A model generated the notes under the pieces. That model had not been told where the DNA came from and made no database searches. It saw only the letters and a list, made by a program, of their open reading frames with translations. A DNA stretch of 64,000 nucleotides from Larimichthys crocea. Taxonomy: Eukaryota; Chordata; Actinopteri; Sciaenidae. Location of the stretch: positions 1,693,073 to 1,757,072 of the forward strand of contig NC_040032.1 of NCBI RefSeq assembly GCF_000972845.2. The letters run 5' to 3'. The position numbers were made by a program, and so were the translations under genes. Below are positions 1 through 12,500 of the stretch, piece by piece. Numbering within the stretch: position 1 is the first letter of the stretch; each line of letters opens with the position of its first letter.

Positions 1-198
1 GCAACTTTCAGTTGAAGTATATAGCAGACGTATGAGTGGAATCTTGAAGCTTTTAGTGCACATCCAAACTTCAGCAAAGTAGGATACATTTTGTCCATGT
101 GTTATGTGTGGTTTGTTTTAACCCTCTGCAATATCACCTAAAAACTTGTACTGCTTGTCTACCTGATGCTGAACCCTGATTCTGTTTTTTTTTTACAG

Positions 199-347
199 GT
201 CCCACGATGGCTTTACCCCGGGCATCTTCACCTCTCACCACGTCACCCACGAGTGCCACCCCCACCACCACCAGCCAAGCCCCTCCCCCTGGAGACGATA
301 ATGAGCCTGTCAACGTCACCATCACTGTCAAGGCCACAGGCTCATAG
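199..347 (+). CDS. 3'-terminal coding exon of an unidentified gene (partial)
   Basis: A long T tract ending in TTTTACAG (185-198) makes a good splice acceptor. The most coding-like frame downstream, with C or G at many third positions, begins with CCC at 201. It gives 48 codons rich in Pro, Ser and Thr, ends in VNVTITVKATGS and stops at TAG 345-347. Upstream exons lie outside the window. The other two frames are also open for a while: one reads to TAA near 300, the other past 400. The frame choice therefore rests on codon composition. The gene converges on chek1, since the two 3' ends face each other across about 1.8 kb. I do not recognise the protein and assign no function. Confidence 0.4.
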
Positions 348-2181
348 TCATATATCAGACTCCTTCAGTTGTAATTTAACCTGGAATTATGTTTTTGTAG
401 ACAGTAGACAGTTTCAGTTGCAGCATGCGTAGTCAGTGAACTAGATATCAAATCAACTACAGTAACTGTTACAAACTTTCCTCATATTAGGGTTGGGGCG
501 GCTTTGAGTCCGATGTACAGGTTTAAACCAGTCTGTTTTTTTGCAAACCAACTTAACCAGCATTTGTCATCACAAGCCACTCTGAAAAATTAAAAAGAGA
601 CAAGCAACAGCTCTCAGCTTGTGGTGGCTAGTGGTGCAAAGTTAGCGGTGTCTTGACATTAAGTTGTTGAAACTAGTTTGCAAAATTTTTGAACAGGTGA
701 GTTCTATAAAAATCACCTCTAGTCTGAACGGGAAAATTAGCTATAGAGACCAAAACTGTTTTTTGTACCAGGCTGTAAACATGTTTATTTCTGCTGTGAA
801 GTTGGACATTTTAATACGGGGGCTTAGAGTGACTCACTTCTGGAGGCAGCCTCAAGTGGCTGTTTGCAGAACTGCAGTTTTTAAACACTTCTGCTGCTTG
901 GACAGAAACCACTTATTTCTTAAGAAGACTTTAGTTGTGAAACATTTGCAGGAACATGTTGTAGACAGACTTTATAAAACTGGCTAGCCCAGTCTCATTT
1001 ATTGTGTTCCACTGAGACATGGCTACATCAGTGGTAAAATTTAGTATTACCGTTCTGGTTCAGTCTTTGCGTCAATATCAAACCGGTTTAAACATTTTTA
1101 CATCGACTCTGTCGTGTCTAGATGGTAACCCTAGAAATAAAAAATAAAAAAACCCTCCAGATTTATCAAAGTTTCTGCTTCAAAATATTCTTGTTCCAAA
1201 TTTAAAACAAAATTCATTGTTTTAAATTTGCAAAAACTGGAAAATCTGACAAAACCAATAGGAAGTCAGGTGATGGACTATAAACAGTGACAGTCCATAG
1301 AGGGAGGAAGTTGTGATGGATAACTGGATTCCTAAAGACCTCAGTTCACGTCATGTGAACCTTTGAGTTGGTGTTGGCTTTTAACTTTTAGACTTAATTT
1401 ACATTTTTTGTTTTAGTTTTCTATAATTATTATTTTTCAGTTGAGGTTGTTTAGGTTTAAGCTTTCTTGTAAAATTATCCCAGGTGCAGAAACAGGTACA
1501 AATATCACAAGAGGTTACCATCTATACACAAACCATTGACCCAAGCCTACCTCATATGTTACTATAAAACTGTCAGTCATTTGAAGCATGGACAAAAGGG
1601 AGCCATTGATTTCTACATTAAATGATATGCATGTATATTGTTTAGCCAACAGAAGTGTTTTTTTGTTTGTTTTTTAAATCGCTTTGTTTTAGCCTTTGCT
1701 GATTCCTAAACTAACTATTTCCCCACAGGTTTATATATTCACAAGCATACTGGCAAAAAAAACAAACAGTTATCCTAACATCATCAGAGATCATTGTAGG
1801 CATCATTTATAACAGAACTCCTTTAATAATTTATTCATGTCTAGACTATTTTTTGGACTACAGAACAAATGAGACTTCTCAACGACAGAACATGGACACA
1901 CACTTGCTTCTATCCCTGTGTACCTACCATTGGTAATCATCACATTCTAACACTAGACTAAACCTAATAACTAAAGTGAGGACTTGATCCAAGCTTCCAA
2001 AAAAAATGTCTTAAAATCTAACTTAACAGGTTCCCACAAGGATAGAAGTATTAGAAAACAAACAAACACACACACTTGTAGAGAACAGCAGAATACATTT
2101 AAAATATGAATAGAACAGCTAAATATATACAGGATGTCTTTCCAATGTCCACAGCAGTGTGCTCTTGTTTGTAGAGGCTCG
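348..2181. other. Convergent 3' intergenic interval
   Basis: This holds the 3' UTR of the leftmost gene, dispersed repeat copy 1, and the 3' UTR of chek1. A minus-strand AATAAA (TTTATT at 1830-1835) lies about 350 bp past the chek1 stop. AATAAA-like strings at about 1133-1150 could end the plus-strand transcript. I see no further gene. Confidence 0.6.
664..880 (+). repeat. Dispersed fish repeat, copy 1
   Basis: The stretch around 735-830 (tagctatagagaccaaaac, then a run through gtaccaggctgtaaacatg) is nearly identical over about 85 bp to the reverse complement of 35130-35220. It also matches a third copy near 44520-44650. Boundaries are approximate. An open frame of 107 codons crosses this repeat and is not treated as a gene. 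Confidence 0.75.
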
Positions 2182-5100
2182 TCATGTGATCTTCTGAGTG
2201 CTGATGATGTCACCAAGCTTCTGTTTTATTTTCACAAAGAGACGCTTAAATTCGAGGCCGTCACCCTGAGCGAGAGAGAATAAAAAGAGACACTTGAGCT
2301 TTATACAGCACCCAATCATCCATGGGACATGGATGCAGCAGCATTTTCAAATTAAAAGAACATAAAAATGCAAACACTTTCAGTACAACAGAGAGGATAT
2401 GAGGAGAGGAAGTAAGTAGTAATGAGTTTGCTGTGGGCTGTGGTCAGATTTTACTCAGACTCTTAAACCAGCTGTCTTTCTGAATGTCCATAAGATAAAT
2501 ATAGCTGAAATATGTTACATGTTTGCCCCCTAGATTTGTAAGGCAACAAATATAAATATAAACAAATATTCAGATGATGACAAACATGGCTTGGGTGGCT
2601 CTTGGTGCGGTATAAATAAAACTGAACAGCTTAGAGGAAACACTGGTACATCCCTGCACTGCTGTTGTTTTGTTGGTAACAACCCTGTTTGTTTTTCTCA
2701 CCCACAGGATGTTGCTTGCACTATTTCTTGTTTTGTGACTGTCAGATTTTTGTTGTAATTACACTATTGTCACAACATAAATGTGGTGAGTTATTCTTGT
2801 CCGATACATAAATAGAAACGTTTGTAAAAACCCACCTTAGACAGTCTGAAGTCCAGCAGCACTCTCTGGTTCATCTCTAACAAATGCACTTTGAAGAGGA
2901 GTTTGTTGTTGCGTTTGTCCAGCATGTTCACCATCACCTAATGTGCGAAGAGAGGTTCAGTCTCAAAGAGTGCATTTGACAGCTGTACATTTTTATTTTT
3001 ATTTTTTTAAATCGTGTGTACTCGAGTACAGATGTACCTGTTTGCTGCAGGTCACTTTGAAGCCTAGTGCCAGGCTGTCACAGGCATCTTTCAGGGCGGT
3101 TAAGGAAGCGTCAGCATTCACGGTGGTGAAGAAACGCGTCATTCTCCGCACTAATCTCTGCAATGGTGACTACACAAAGAAAGCAAGAAGGCGTAAAGAC
3201 GTGAAATAACTGTGCCAGCATTAATGTTGCATTTTAAAGTAGTACTGCATACAAGAGAAAAATAAATCGTGTCTGCTCTTCTATAAAAGAAAAAACTGAC
3301 ACTGTGTTGCTGAAAATTGACACAGTCAGATATATTCTACAAAGAAAACACAGTATGTGAACGTGGGAATTACCTGACTGGCTCCTGGAGTGCCCAAGAG
3401 CTGACTACCCAGTAACATGTGCTCCGGCTTGGTTGGCTGAGAGAAGCTGACTTGACCGTCGGTTTGGCTGATCAACAACATGGCTTCACAGCCACCTGGT
3501 GCTAAATCAGGCTGAGAGCTGGAAAACTGCATCCTGTCATCACTACAGAGAGAAAGAGAGCGATGTGGTCTTAAGTTGACGGGCACAAAAAGAAATACAC
3601 CTTTCAGCTAAAATATCAAGACACAAAGCTCTGACGTGTTGGTCTGGGATATGAGTCCCACGTCCGATCGAAGATGTTTGTTTGCTCCTGAGCCCAGAGG
3701 TGGCTGCTTGACACCTGCGGAGATACACAAGACAGACATCAGTCCACAGAACAGTCAAATTAAAGTCAAATGATTCTATTAAACCCATGTTGAGACTTGC
3801 CTTGAGTAAACCAGCGGTCTTTCTGAATGTCTGTGATGGTGATGCGTGCATCCGGTGCAGCCAGAAGTAATTTGGACAACAAACCTGAAAAGAGAAGTTC
3901 AGTGTAAATTAAATAAAGCCCAGGACTATTGTGAAGATTTTTAATCTTAAACAGAACGCACTAAGAGGCATCGGTTGTATTTTCTTCCAGGGAGGGAGGT
4001 ATGTTTTCTTCTGAAGCCAATCTGAATACTCCTGACAGCTCTCAGTTGGCTGGTCCCAAGGCAACTCTGAAAAAGAAGCAACACAAAAACAGTGAAATGT
4101 TTCCACACATCTACTGCGCACAGGCAATGCTGCTGGACTTTTTCAAACATGTAGGAAGTTCTGATCATGTATGCATTCTTGGAAATGATCAGGTGTACCA
4201 AAACTGTATTTTTTTTACAATAATTCAGTCCTTTGCATATTGTCCATACATAATACTGAAAATGTACACTAACTTCAACATGTTATAGTTTCAGTTTGTC
4301 CTATTATAATGTAATAACATTGCAATGATTTGGAACGAGTGTGACGGTTTGCATGTTAACTATGTCAAGAATGTATCATGAAAAACAGACCCTGGCTCTG
4401 CATCCAATCACCTCTCTGCTGAGATCTTGAGATCGACAGAAGCAACTGTGATCGTGTCACCGTCGCCACACAGAACCAGCTTCAGATCAGACTACAGAAG
4501 TGGGTGTGATACTGTGTTGACACCCTTTAGATTCTCCAAATCCACAGTTAGGTTCAGACTTCATTCTTTGGGTCACATTCAGGCGATGCGGTCGCCGTGT
4601 CTCAAGTGCTTTAACTGACTTCAGTTCAAAGATGTTGGCACAGTTGGATCCATTTTCACTGCAGCTATCCAGGAATTGTTCCTATACAGTGAACCAACGC
4701 CACTTCATCATCTTAGCTGACAGCTGATACACAACTGGTGCATTCCAAAACATTCCAGGTACAACTTGTGCTCTAGAATATATGTTCTGTGTGTCAAGCA
4801 TGTGTGTGTGTTTGTATACTTACCAGGTTTCAGTGTAGGTTTTTTCTTTGAACAATTAGACCATAACTAAAGACACACTCTTTGTGATCTTACCTCCAGC
4901 CAGCATGGCAGTGAGAACTATTCCACAAGCCCAGATATCTGCAGGCTGAGCTTTGTACTCTGTTTGGCTGAGCAGCTCTGGAGCCACATAAGGAAGAGTC
5001 CCACACAGACGACTCAGAAGACGCTCTCGTCCTTTGAAACGAAACATGGTGGCCAGTCCAAAATCTGTCAGCTTCAGGTTATCTAAAGGCAAAGGGCAAG

Positions 5101-7307
5101 AGGTTATACTCAGTGCAAACCAGAGTTCCTTCAGCTCCGTCACACACACAGCGCGTGTTCTCACCTTTGTCATCCAACAGGATGTTCTCTGGCTTTATGT
5201 CTCTGTGGGTGATTCCAGCTCTGTGGAGATATTCCTGCAAAAGTGCGACTGAGAGTTGAAAAACAGCAGAAACGTGCGCACATGTCACATCAAGGTTCAG
5301 ATTTGCTTCACTTACCACAGCTGCTATTAGCTGCTGGAAAAATCTGTGAGCATCTCTCTCTGCCATCCCCACATCCGGCTCTAAAATAACAGTCAGAGAA
5401 CATTTTAATAACCTAATAATAACCATGATTCAACATGCACATAATAATAATAATAATCATATAAATAACAAATATTTCTAGAAGAATCAGGCTGGTATCA
5501 GCCTTTTATTAAATACTGTCTACATGTTGAGCTCAATTTTAATTTTAAGGACAAAACACAAGCAGACGAAATAGTCTGAGGCTGTCAAGTGAATTAAATT
5601 AGATGAATTAAATTTTTTTAATTATTCAATTTCTAAAAACAAACAAATTAGCTGAAGACTGAATTAGCGGTCTCTCTTAAATGGGTTGAGAATTCACATT
5701 TCCTCTCAGATGCATGTCCTTTATTCATAATAAAAACAAAAATCACCTTACGTGAGCATATACTTCGTTTTAAAAAAATATATATTTATGACACCTAATT
5801 TACATATTTGATGATAAATATGAATTCAAATTAAAGCCAGCAAAGAAAAGGTGTCACTGGAGAGTTTCAGTTCAACTGACACAAACTCCAAGAGAGCACT
5901 CCTGTTTTCATCCGGAGTCTTTTGTCTCACCGATTCGGTCGAACAGCTCTCCTCCGGTGCAGTACTCCAGGAAGAGGTACATAGTGGGACCTTCCTCCCG
6001 AAGGCCAAAGAAACGTACAATGTTGGGGTGGTTGAGCATCTGCAGAACAGCAGAAAATGTCAGCTTATTGTAAAACATTAATCACAATGCTTTTCATCTG
6101 TGTTGACGAATTTCTCACAACTCATCATGTGCCGTATATATTATACTGTGAGATTGCCGTGCTGATTAAAACAGAAACAAACTATTTAAATGAATGAATG
6201 AACTCTTACATGCTTAATAATCATCATACATCTTAAACCAATATAACAAATGCAGGTCCCTTCTGTGTCAGCTACTCTGAAGTGCCAGCAATCTCAGTAT
6301 TAAAGCGACATCATGTAGAAATTGGCATTTTCGTAATTCACGAGTGAAGCATCAAAATGATTTCAAAGGTGTAGAAATATTACATAATGTCACTATTATA
6401 CTTCTATAATCTTTATCTAACCGCAATGCAGGTGACTGAGCTACCTTATGCACGCAGACCTCCTTCTTGACATTTTCCGCACACTCTTTAGCCTGAGAGG
6501 TGTCGATCACCTTCACTGCCACCGCCTCCTCCGTCTGTCTGTTCACCAGCAGCCTCACTCTAGAACACGAAGAGAAAAGACGCATCAGAGAGAGCGATGC
6601 AGCAAAGTCAGAGGTCACCAAATGTTAAAAGAGCAGCGTGTGTGTGTGTGTGGGGGGGATGTCGTGGCATCTGGCGGTGTAGTTGCAGACTGCAATCTTG
6701 TCCACCCCACTTTCTCGTTCAGCTAGAGCCAATGATCTGTTTCTGAACTACTGTAGAACATGGCGGTTCAACAGGGCGGACACCAAAGTGTTTAGAGTAA
6801 CAAAAAATATGATTCTTTTTTTTCATGTGATTAGACCAGGGGTCTTCAACCAGGGGTCCGCAGGGGTACTGCAGAGGGGGTCCACCATTTTTGTCATAAT
6901 AATTGACAATTTCCACCACAATAATTAAGAGAACTGAGGGGTCCATATATGTAAAGCCCCTTTAAATCTTACAGACCGGACCTTTAATTAAAAGTTAGGT
7001 TATTAATGATATTAAACATTATTCTTGCGTTAACTGGACAAGTTATGTTGATGACTAAGAACCAGTTGTGGAAGAGGGGGTGCTTTCATGGACGTCCCTG
7101 TTGCCTCTCTACAACACAACAACATGATGAAGGGCCCTCTGCATTTGTGGTTCCCAACCTGGAGTCCAGGCCCCAGTCAAAGTGTGTAAGTACAAGCCCA
7201 TATTGATGCACAGCCACGATAAACATAAAGGAGGATTCATACTCTCCGTAGGCTCCTTCTCCCAGCGTCTGGACAAGGTCCCAGTCCTGCACGAAAGGCA
7301 CAGCCAT
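2182..7307 (-). CDS. chek1: Serine/threonine checkpoint kinase 1 (CHK1)
   Basis: CHK1 is the nuclear kinase activated by ATR at stalled replication forks. It inhibits CDC25 and delays mitosis. Coding exons: 7307-7243, 6559-6445, 6039-5931, 5380-5316, 5234-5165, 5082-4894, 4066-3962, 3884-3801, 3714-3636, 3542-3374, 3169-3038, 2937-2836, 2265-2182. They join to 455 aa (human 476). The start [22 protein letters not shown] includes the glycine loop. Catalytic K38, HRD D130 and DFG D148 fall at the human positions, and VAPELL is present. The linker keeps SQ sites at S303 and S328, matching human S317 and S345, with an extra SQ at 319. The C-terminal KA1-like regulatory part ends [11 protein letters not shown]. 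One intron uses a GC donor (3800-3799). An untranslated first exon probably ends near 7494. Identification is certain; exon 10 has the weakest splice donor (GTCAGA). Confidence 0.97.
6725..6960. repeat. Diverged dispersed repeat in chek1 intron
   Basis: The segment around 6745-6780 (an 'aactactgtagaacatggcgg' type phrase) and the G-rich phrase at 6836-6885 ('ggggtcttcaaccaggggtc') resemble interspersed sequences common in fish genomes. A hAT-like 'ggttcccaacctggagtcc' phrase follows at 7150-7168. The family is not assigned. The judgement rests on recognition, with no second copy in this window. Confidence 0.4.
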
Positions 7308-7590
7308 GCTACAAACACAAACACAAGGTTCCCGTCAGGCTGTCACAGAAACAAAACACACACACATACACTCCTCAGTTTTCCATTTTGCAGGCTGTGT
7401 TCCCTCCTCTCCTCTCACTGTGCACTTTTATCTGTCACTAACATGACGCACCAAACTTGAACCAAGCAGCGTAAATAAGTTGAAAGGTCTGACCTTGCAC
7501 GGTTTTCTTCAGCCAGCACCGTGTTCCAACACTGTCCTCCGCCGTCACACACACTCCTCCATGTGTCACTCCTCACTCCGTTTGCCTCAA

Positions 7591-7598
7591 TTTGGCGC
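7591..7598. promoter_or_regulatory. E2F-type site at the chek1 promoter
   Basis: TTTGGCGC is an exact match to the E2F consensus TTTSSCGC. It lies about 285 bp upstream of the chek1 start codon, next to the inferred non-coding first exon (donor GTGCAAG|GTCAGA at about 7494). CHEK1 is a known E2F-regulated S-phase gene. Function here is inferred. Confidence 0.5.
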
Positions 7599-7619
7599 CT
7601 TGTTGTTTTTCTGAAGTCA

Positions 7620-9572
7620 ACGATCGGTCGTCACTTCCGCTTGTCCTCCTGTCTCTCGTTGTTTGTGAGCCACAGTGCCCCCTGCTGTTTGTGCCGTGTG
7701 CTACAGTGCCATAAACGAAAACACGACGCATGTCTGTGACACAGAAGTAGGCACAATTTAATACCTGTTAATATGAATTAATATACGAGGATTGAAACAA
7801 AACCTCACAGTCTCCTTCTACAGGGCGCACTACATGCCTTTATTCTATTTATTTAGATTTATACTGTATCTACCTGTTGTGTGTTTGTAATATTATATCT
7901 ATCTACTGAGTCAACTAATGAAAGAATATGAATAAAACTATTGCAATCTTTAAACCTCTATCTTAGGGTCTGAAACTGTTTCACCAATGCATCACGGTTG
8001 CCTGCACACTGGTGCATGCAGCTGCAGACTGGCTCTGACAGGACTATAGTAGTGGATGAGATTGTAATGCAACTGCCTGATTTTATTTATTTTTCATTCA
8101 AATGAGTGCAGTGATTTATGAATATGTACAATATTGAAACAGGCTTTAAAAGTGTAAAGCTTCCTCTGGCAGCTCCCACAGACTATATTATTTCTTGGCA
8201 CAAAAATGTTGGATGGAATAAACTGTCAACTTTGTATAAGGCCTGGCAGTACTGAGGTTTGTTCAGAGGGTGGCGCTAGAGGAGAGGCATTCTAAGGGCT
8301 TTTGCTCCTGAAAAAATGAATGTGTTCAGGATGTGTCATAGTAATCAGCCTATTAGATGATGTGCACTGTATACTTGACACTTTGGACAGAAGGAAGGTA
8401 AATGCAGCTTTCAAGGAACATTTTAGTTACATAGTTAGTATTGATGGATAGCTTGAGCGTAAAGCTGCTGGAGTTCACAGTACAGCAGACTGTCATCTCT
8501 CCGCCTAGCCCAGATCAAACTGTTGGATGTTGACAGGTTATTTCCAAATGACACTTAGCCTAACTATACCTGGTAATTCACCAAAAACAATATCTGCCGA
8601 CTGTGTCCACTTAGTCAGGGGAAGATGACATGAAGGCTGACTGATTAACCTTAATTTATTACACTCCAAGACATGAATGCATATAAACACACAACTATAT
8701 GATCTTCCCTGTATGTCCATTAATGACCATAAACATGAACACAAATGCAAATACATTTCAAAATGACCACAGTGAGAACAACTGCAAAGACACACAAAAC
8801 AACAGACCATGTTTCACCGTGTTGATTAACTCCTCACAATGCTTTCACACTGAGTCTGTCAAACAGTAGAAAAAAAATAATCTGCTTAATACGTGATTTT
8901 ACAAAGATTGAGTCACTCAAATGACTGTATGGGTCAGAGAGAGCTAAAGAGTTAAACCAGTGTGATGTGACTGTGGCTTCCAGTCAATAATTGAATCAAC
9001 ATGTCAATAAGCAATGCTCAGCAGTGCCTAGAGGTTTTGGGAAATGATGAAGCAAATGTTTGTGCTTTGCCTTGGTTTCACAATTACTTGTTTATTGTGT
9101 AACGTGTACACACACTGTCAAATCCAATGATGGACCCGATCAAGGACAGGACAGAGTAAGTTAAGAGAGTAAGAGTCAAACTGAACAGGTAACATCAACA
9201 GCACTGAGTTTATTTCAACATTTCTTTCAGAAAAGGATCAAATACTGGGAGAAGGAATCTACATTAAAATGTAGGAGGCAATAGTTCATTTAAAATACTT
9301 ATTACTACTTACTTACCTATTTCTACATCTCTCAGGTTTAATATTTTAGTCCACTATTTAGGTCTAATGCAACTGTAAAGAAATTGTGGGATTGTGATGT
9401 TGTCTATGACACATTATTGATCTCCTTTTATTTGTCATCAGGTTAATAAGTACCGGGATGGTCTTTGTTCCAGTTCTTCTTTCTTGACATCACTGTCCAT
9501 TTTGAAATAAATCCACAGCTCCTGCAAAGCCAACTCATTTTCATGCCGTTGTTTCCCAGTTTAAGATTCAAC
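7620..9572. other. Intergenic: divergent upstream regions of chek1 and factor B-like gene
   Basis: About 2 kb of AT-rich DNA separates the two divergent 5' ends. The right part must hold the 5' UTR and promoter of the complement gene. I found no convincing TATA box or immune-response element by eye, and no coding exon. Confidence 0.5.
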
Positions 9573-12500
9573 ATGAGATTTCGACAGGAGAGCTGGCTTG
9601 CTGCTCTTTTATGTCTCCTCTCTATGGGTGAGCTACTTTTACTTTAGCACTTTGGATTTTAAATTTACTGCTTTAGTAAACATGACTTAACCTAATTTTA
9701 ACTTGAGGGTTGAAATAACAACAATGCATATGGTAATTAACTATTTAATATTGCTGCTGAAAACAGTTATTAACACCTGAATATTGAAAGTACATTTTCA
9801 GTGGAAAAACTACCATCCAATATTTTATCACCAGTCTGAATAATAATGTGAGAGAAACGATAAAATGAGACTTGTGCTGTTTATAGTGCCAACTTTAAAT
9901 GATACATATTTTGTTCTCACTAAAGCAATGAGTTCTTTCAATATGAGTAGTTCGATCGTATGTAAACACACAACATGTATATTAACTTTGAAACAATGCA
10001 GCAACACATCTTAAAGGCTACAGATACAGATGTTGTAAAGTCATTACTAAACCTCCATGACCAAAATGGTCTTTTATTTTTCAGGAGGTGAAGTTTGGTG
10101 TAATTGCACAGCGCAAAATATAGAAATTGCTGGAGGGAATTACAAATTAACCAAGGAGCTGCTGACAGGCAGCACGTTGATCTACAACTGTCCTGAGGGC
10201 TACTTTCCATATCCGGCTTTGGTCCGCATTTGCCAGGCTAACGGCGCCTGGAAACCACGACCCAAAACGTATTTTCCTCAGAAATGCAAACGTGAGTTAT
10301 AATAGTGACAATGATGTTCCTCACTTTGCCTCAGACTGACTGTCCTACATGATAACTCAGATGCTTTTGTTTGGCTCTGCAGTTGTTGAATGTCCAGATC
10401 CTAATGTGCTAGAGAATGGAAACGTCTCCCCTCCTCAGGAGAAGTACTTTGTGGACAACGAGACCACATATGAGTGCTACTCTGGATACAGAATGCGAGG
10501 CTCACCCAAGCGTGTTTGCTTACCAAATGGAAAGTGGAGCGGCTCCACTACCATCTGTAGCCATGACGGTGAGTCCTTAATAGCATTCTACCTCTCCCTC
10601 TTCTTCTCTACTTCATCCTCATATGAGACCTTTGTCTTTTTTTGTCATAGCTGGAGATGACTGCGCTGATCCCGGTATCCCAGCTGGTGCCTCAAGAGCA
10701 GGGAACATGTTTGGAATAGACGACAAAGTGACATACAGCTGCAACAGCAACCTGTTTTTGGTGGGGTCAAGTGAAAGAGTGTGTCAGGAGAACGGCCAAT
10801 GGACTGGCATGGAGCCAGAGTGCTATTGTAAGAATGATACCTACAAATACTGTCGACATTCTGCGCCATTTGATCAAATAGAGCTTATACACTTATAAAG
10901 GGTTGGTGCGACATTCAAAATCAATGATCGTCAAGTTAATTTACAGAATTGTTTTTACCAGAATTCTCCACCACTTGAGATAATGTTCAACAATGTTTAA
11001 TTTACTCATCTATCTGGAAGTGAAGTGAAGCAATTGGAAAATTGGTGGAATATTTTGCACTGCAAGTGTGCCCTTTCAAAAATGCAGCCACCTGAAAGAT
11101 ACAGCTACTTGGTGATTGGTGGGAAGCCAGTGAGGGATCATTGCTGAGCATCACAAAGTAGCTAGTGATTGGTGACACTTTGTATCACTTTGTTAACAAA
11201 TATTTCTTCATGTGGCTTTTGCTGTGTGCAGACAAACACACCTATGACACTTCAGTAGAGATATCACAGGCCTTTGGCAGTGCCATCAAAAATACCCTCA
11301 CCAAGGAAGAGCCACTTGGTAAGTTCCTAGAATGAATCTGATTATAAGCACTATTTAATAGGAATGCTATATGATAATTTTGGCTATTACATGTTTTTGT
11401 AGTGATTTCCTCTGTGTAAAGACATAATACCTGTATTTATCAATCTAACAAGAAACTGTGCAGGTACCCTGTAACAGGATCAACCTATTTTCCTCCAATG
11501 TACTAATTATGCATATGGAACAATAACATCATTTGTTGTGAATTGTTCAGATGGCTCACCGGAGGGAAGAAAATTGAGGATCTCAAAAGAGGGGACACTT
11601 AACATCTATATCGCAGTGGATGTTTCTGCGAGCATAGAGGACAAATACATCAGTAACACAACGTCTGTTATCAAAAAACTAATTCAAAAGGTAAGACACA
11701 AGGCCGCTTGTGCCTTAATTAAATAGGAGTAATAACACTAGAGACAAAGTTTTATCCAAAATGATATAACAGTATCTTTTATAACACTTTTTAATGGAGA
11801 CAGCAATCACACCACAGGGTTGCCCCACTTACAGTGTGCTGAATTTGCAAACAGTCATCAACATTGTGCAGGGACTGGAGATGTAAGATTGTTTTTGCTG
11901 ATTGTGGGGTCATTTTACAGGATGCACATGGGGTGAAAGTACAGACTGCAGTTGATGGATCCTGGCAATAAATTTGCTGAGTAATTATAAAATGCAGCAA
12001 CTAGTGTGACTAGTCTGGACATTTTATCAGTCATTTGAAATTCTCTGTAAGGAATAAAATGGCATGCTAGAGTACTCTCTTAGTAGAATATAACTATCAT
12101 TAATAATCAATTATTTCTTAATCATAATCCCTTTGGCAGGAGTGGATTTCAGTTTTTGAAGTCAAGATCTAGCATATACTTGGTATGAGATGACATATGA
12201 GACTTTTACGTTGTCAGACTCACTTTCAGAAGCACATTTGGCACCCTGTACACATAACATGTACAAACATATTCCCATCTCATTCAGCTGCCAGCACAAC
12301 AGCCCATTAGAAGTAAATTTCATTATGAATTAAACATCATAATCTTGACTGATGCTGCTTGGCGCAGTTCCCTTGGCTTGTTGTCAATGCACACTATGAG
12401 ATTCTCTTTCTACTGATAAATGACTCAATTACTCAACAAAAGAACAACCATAAGCAGTTTCATACATAAGGAGGTGTTGCGTTTACAAAAGATTTCACAG

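Noticed and set aside
664..987. 107-codon plus-strand frame
   Set aside because: It runs through dispersed repeat copy 1 and has no homology or splice sites.
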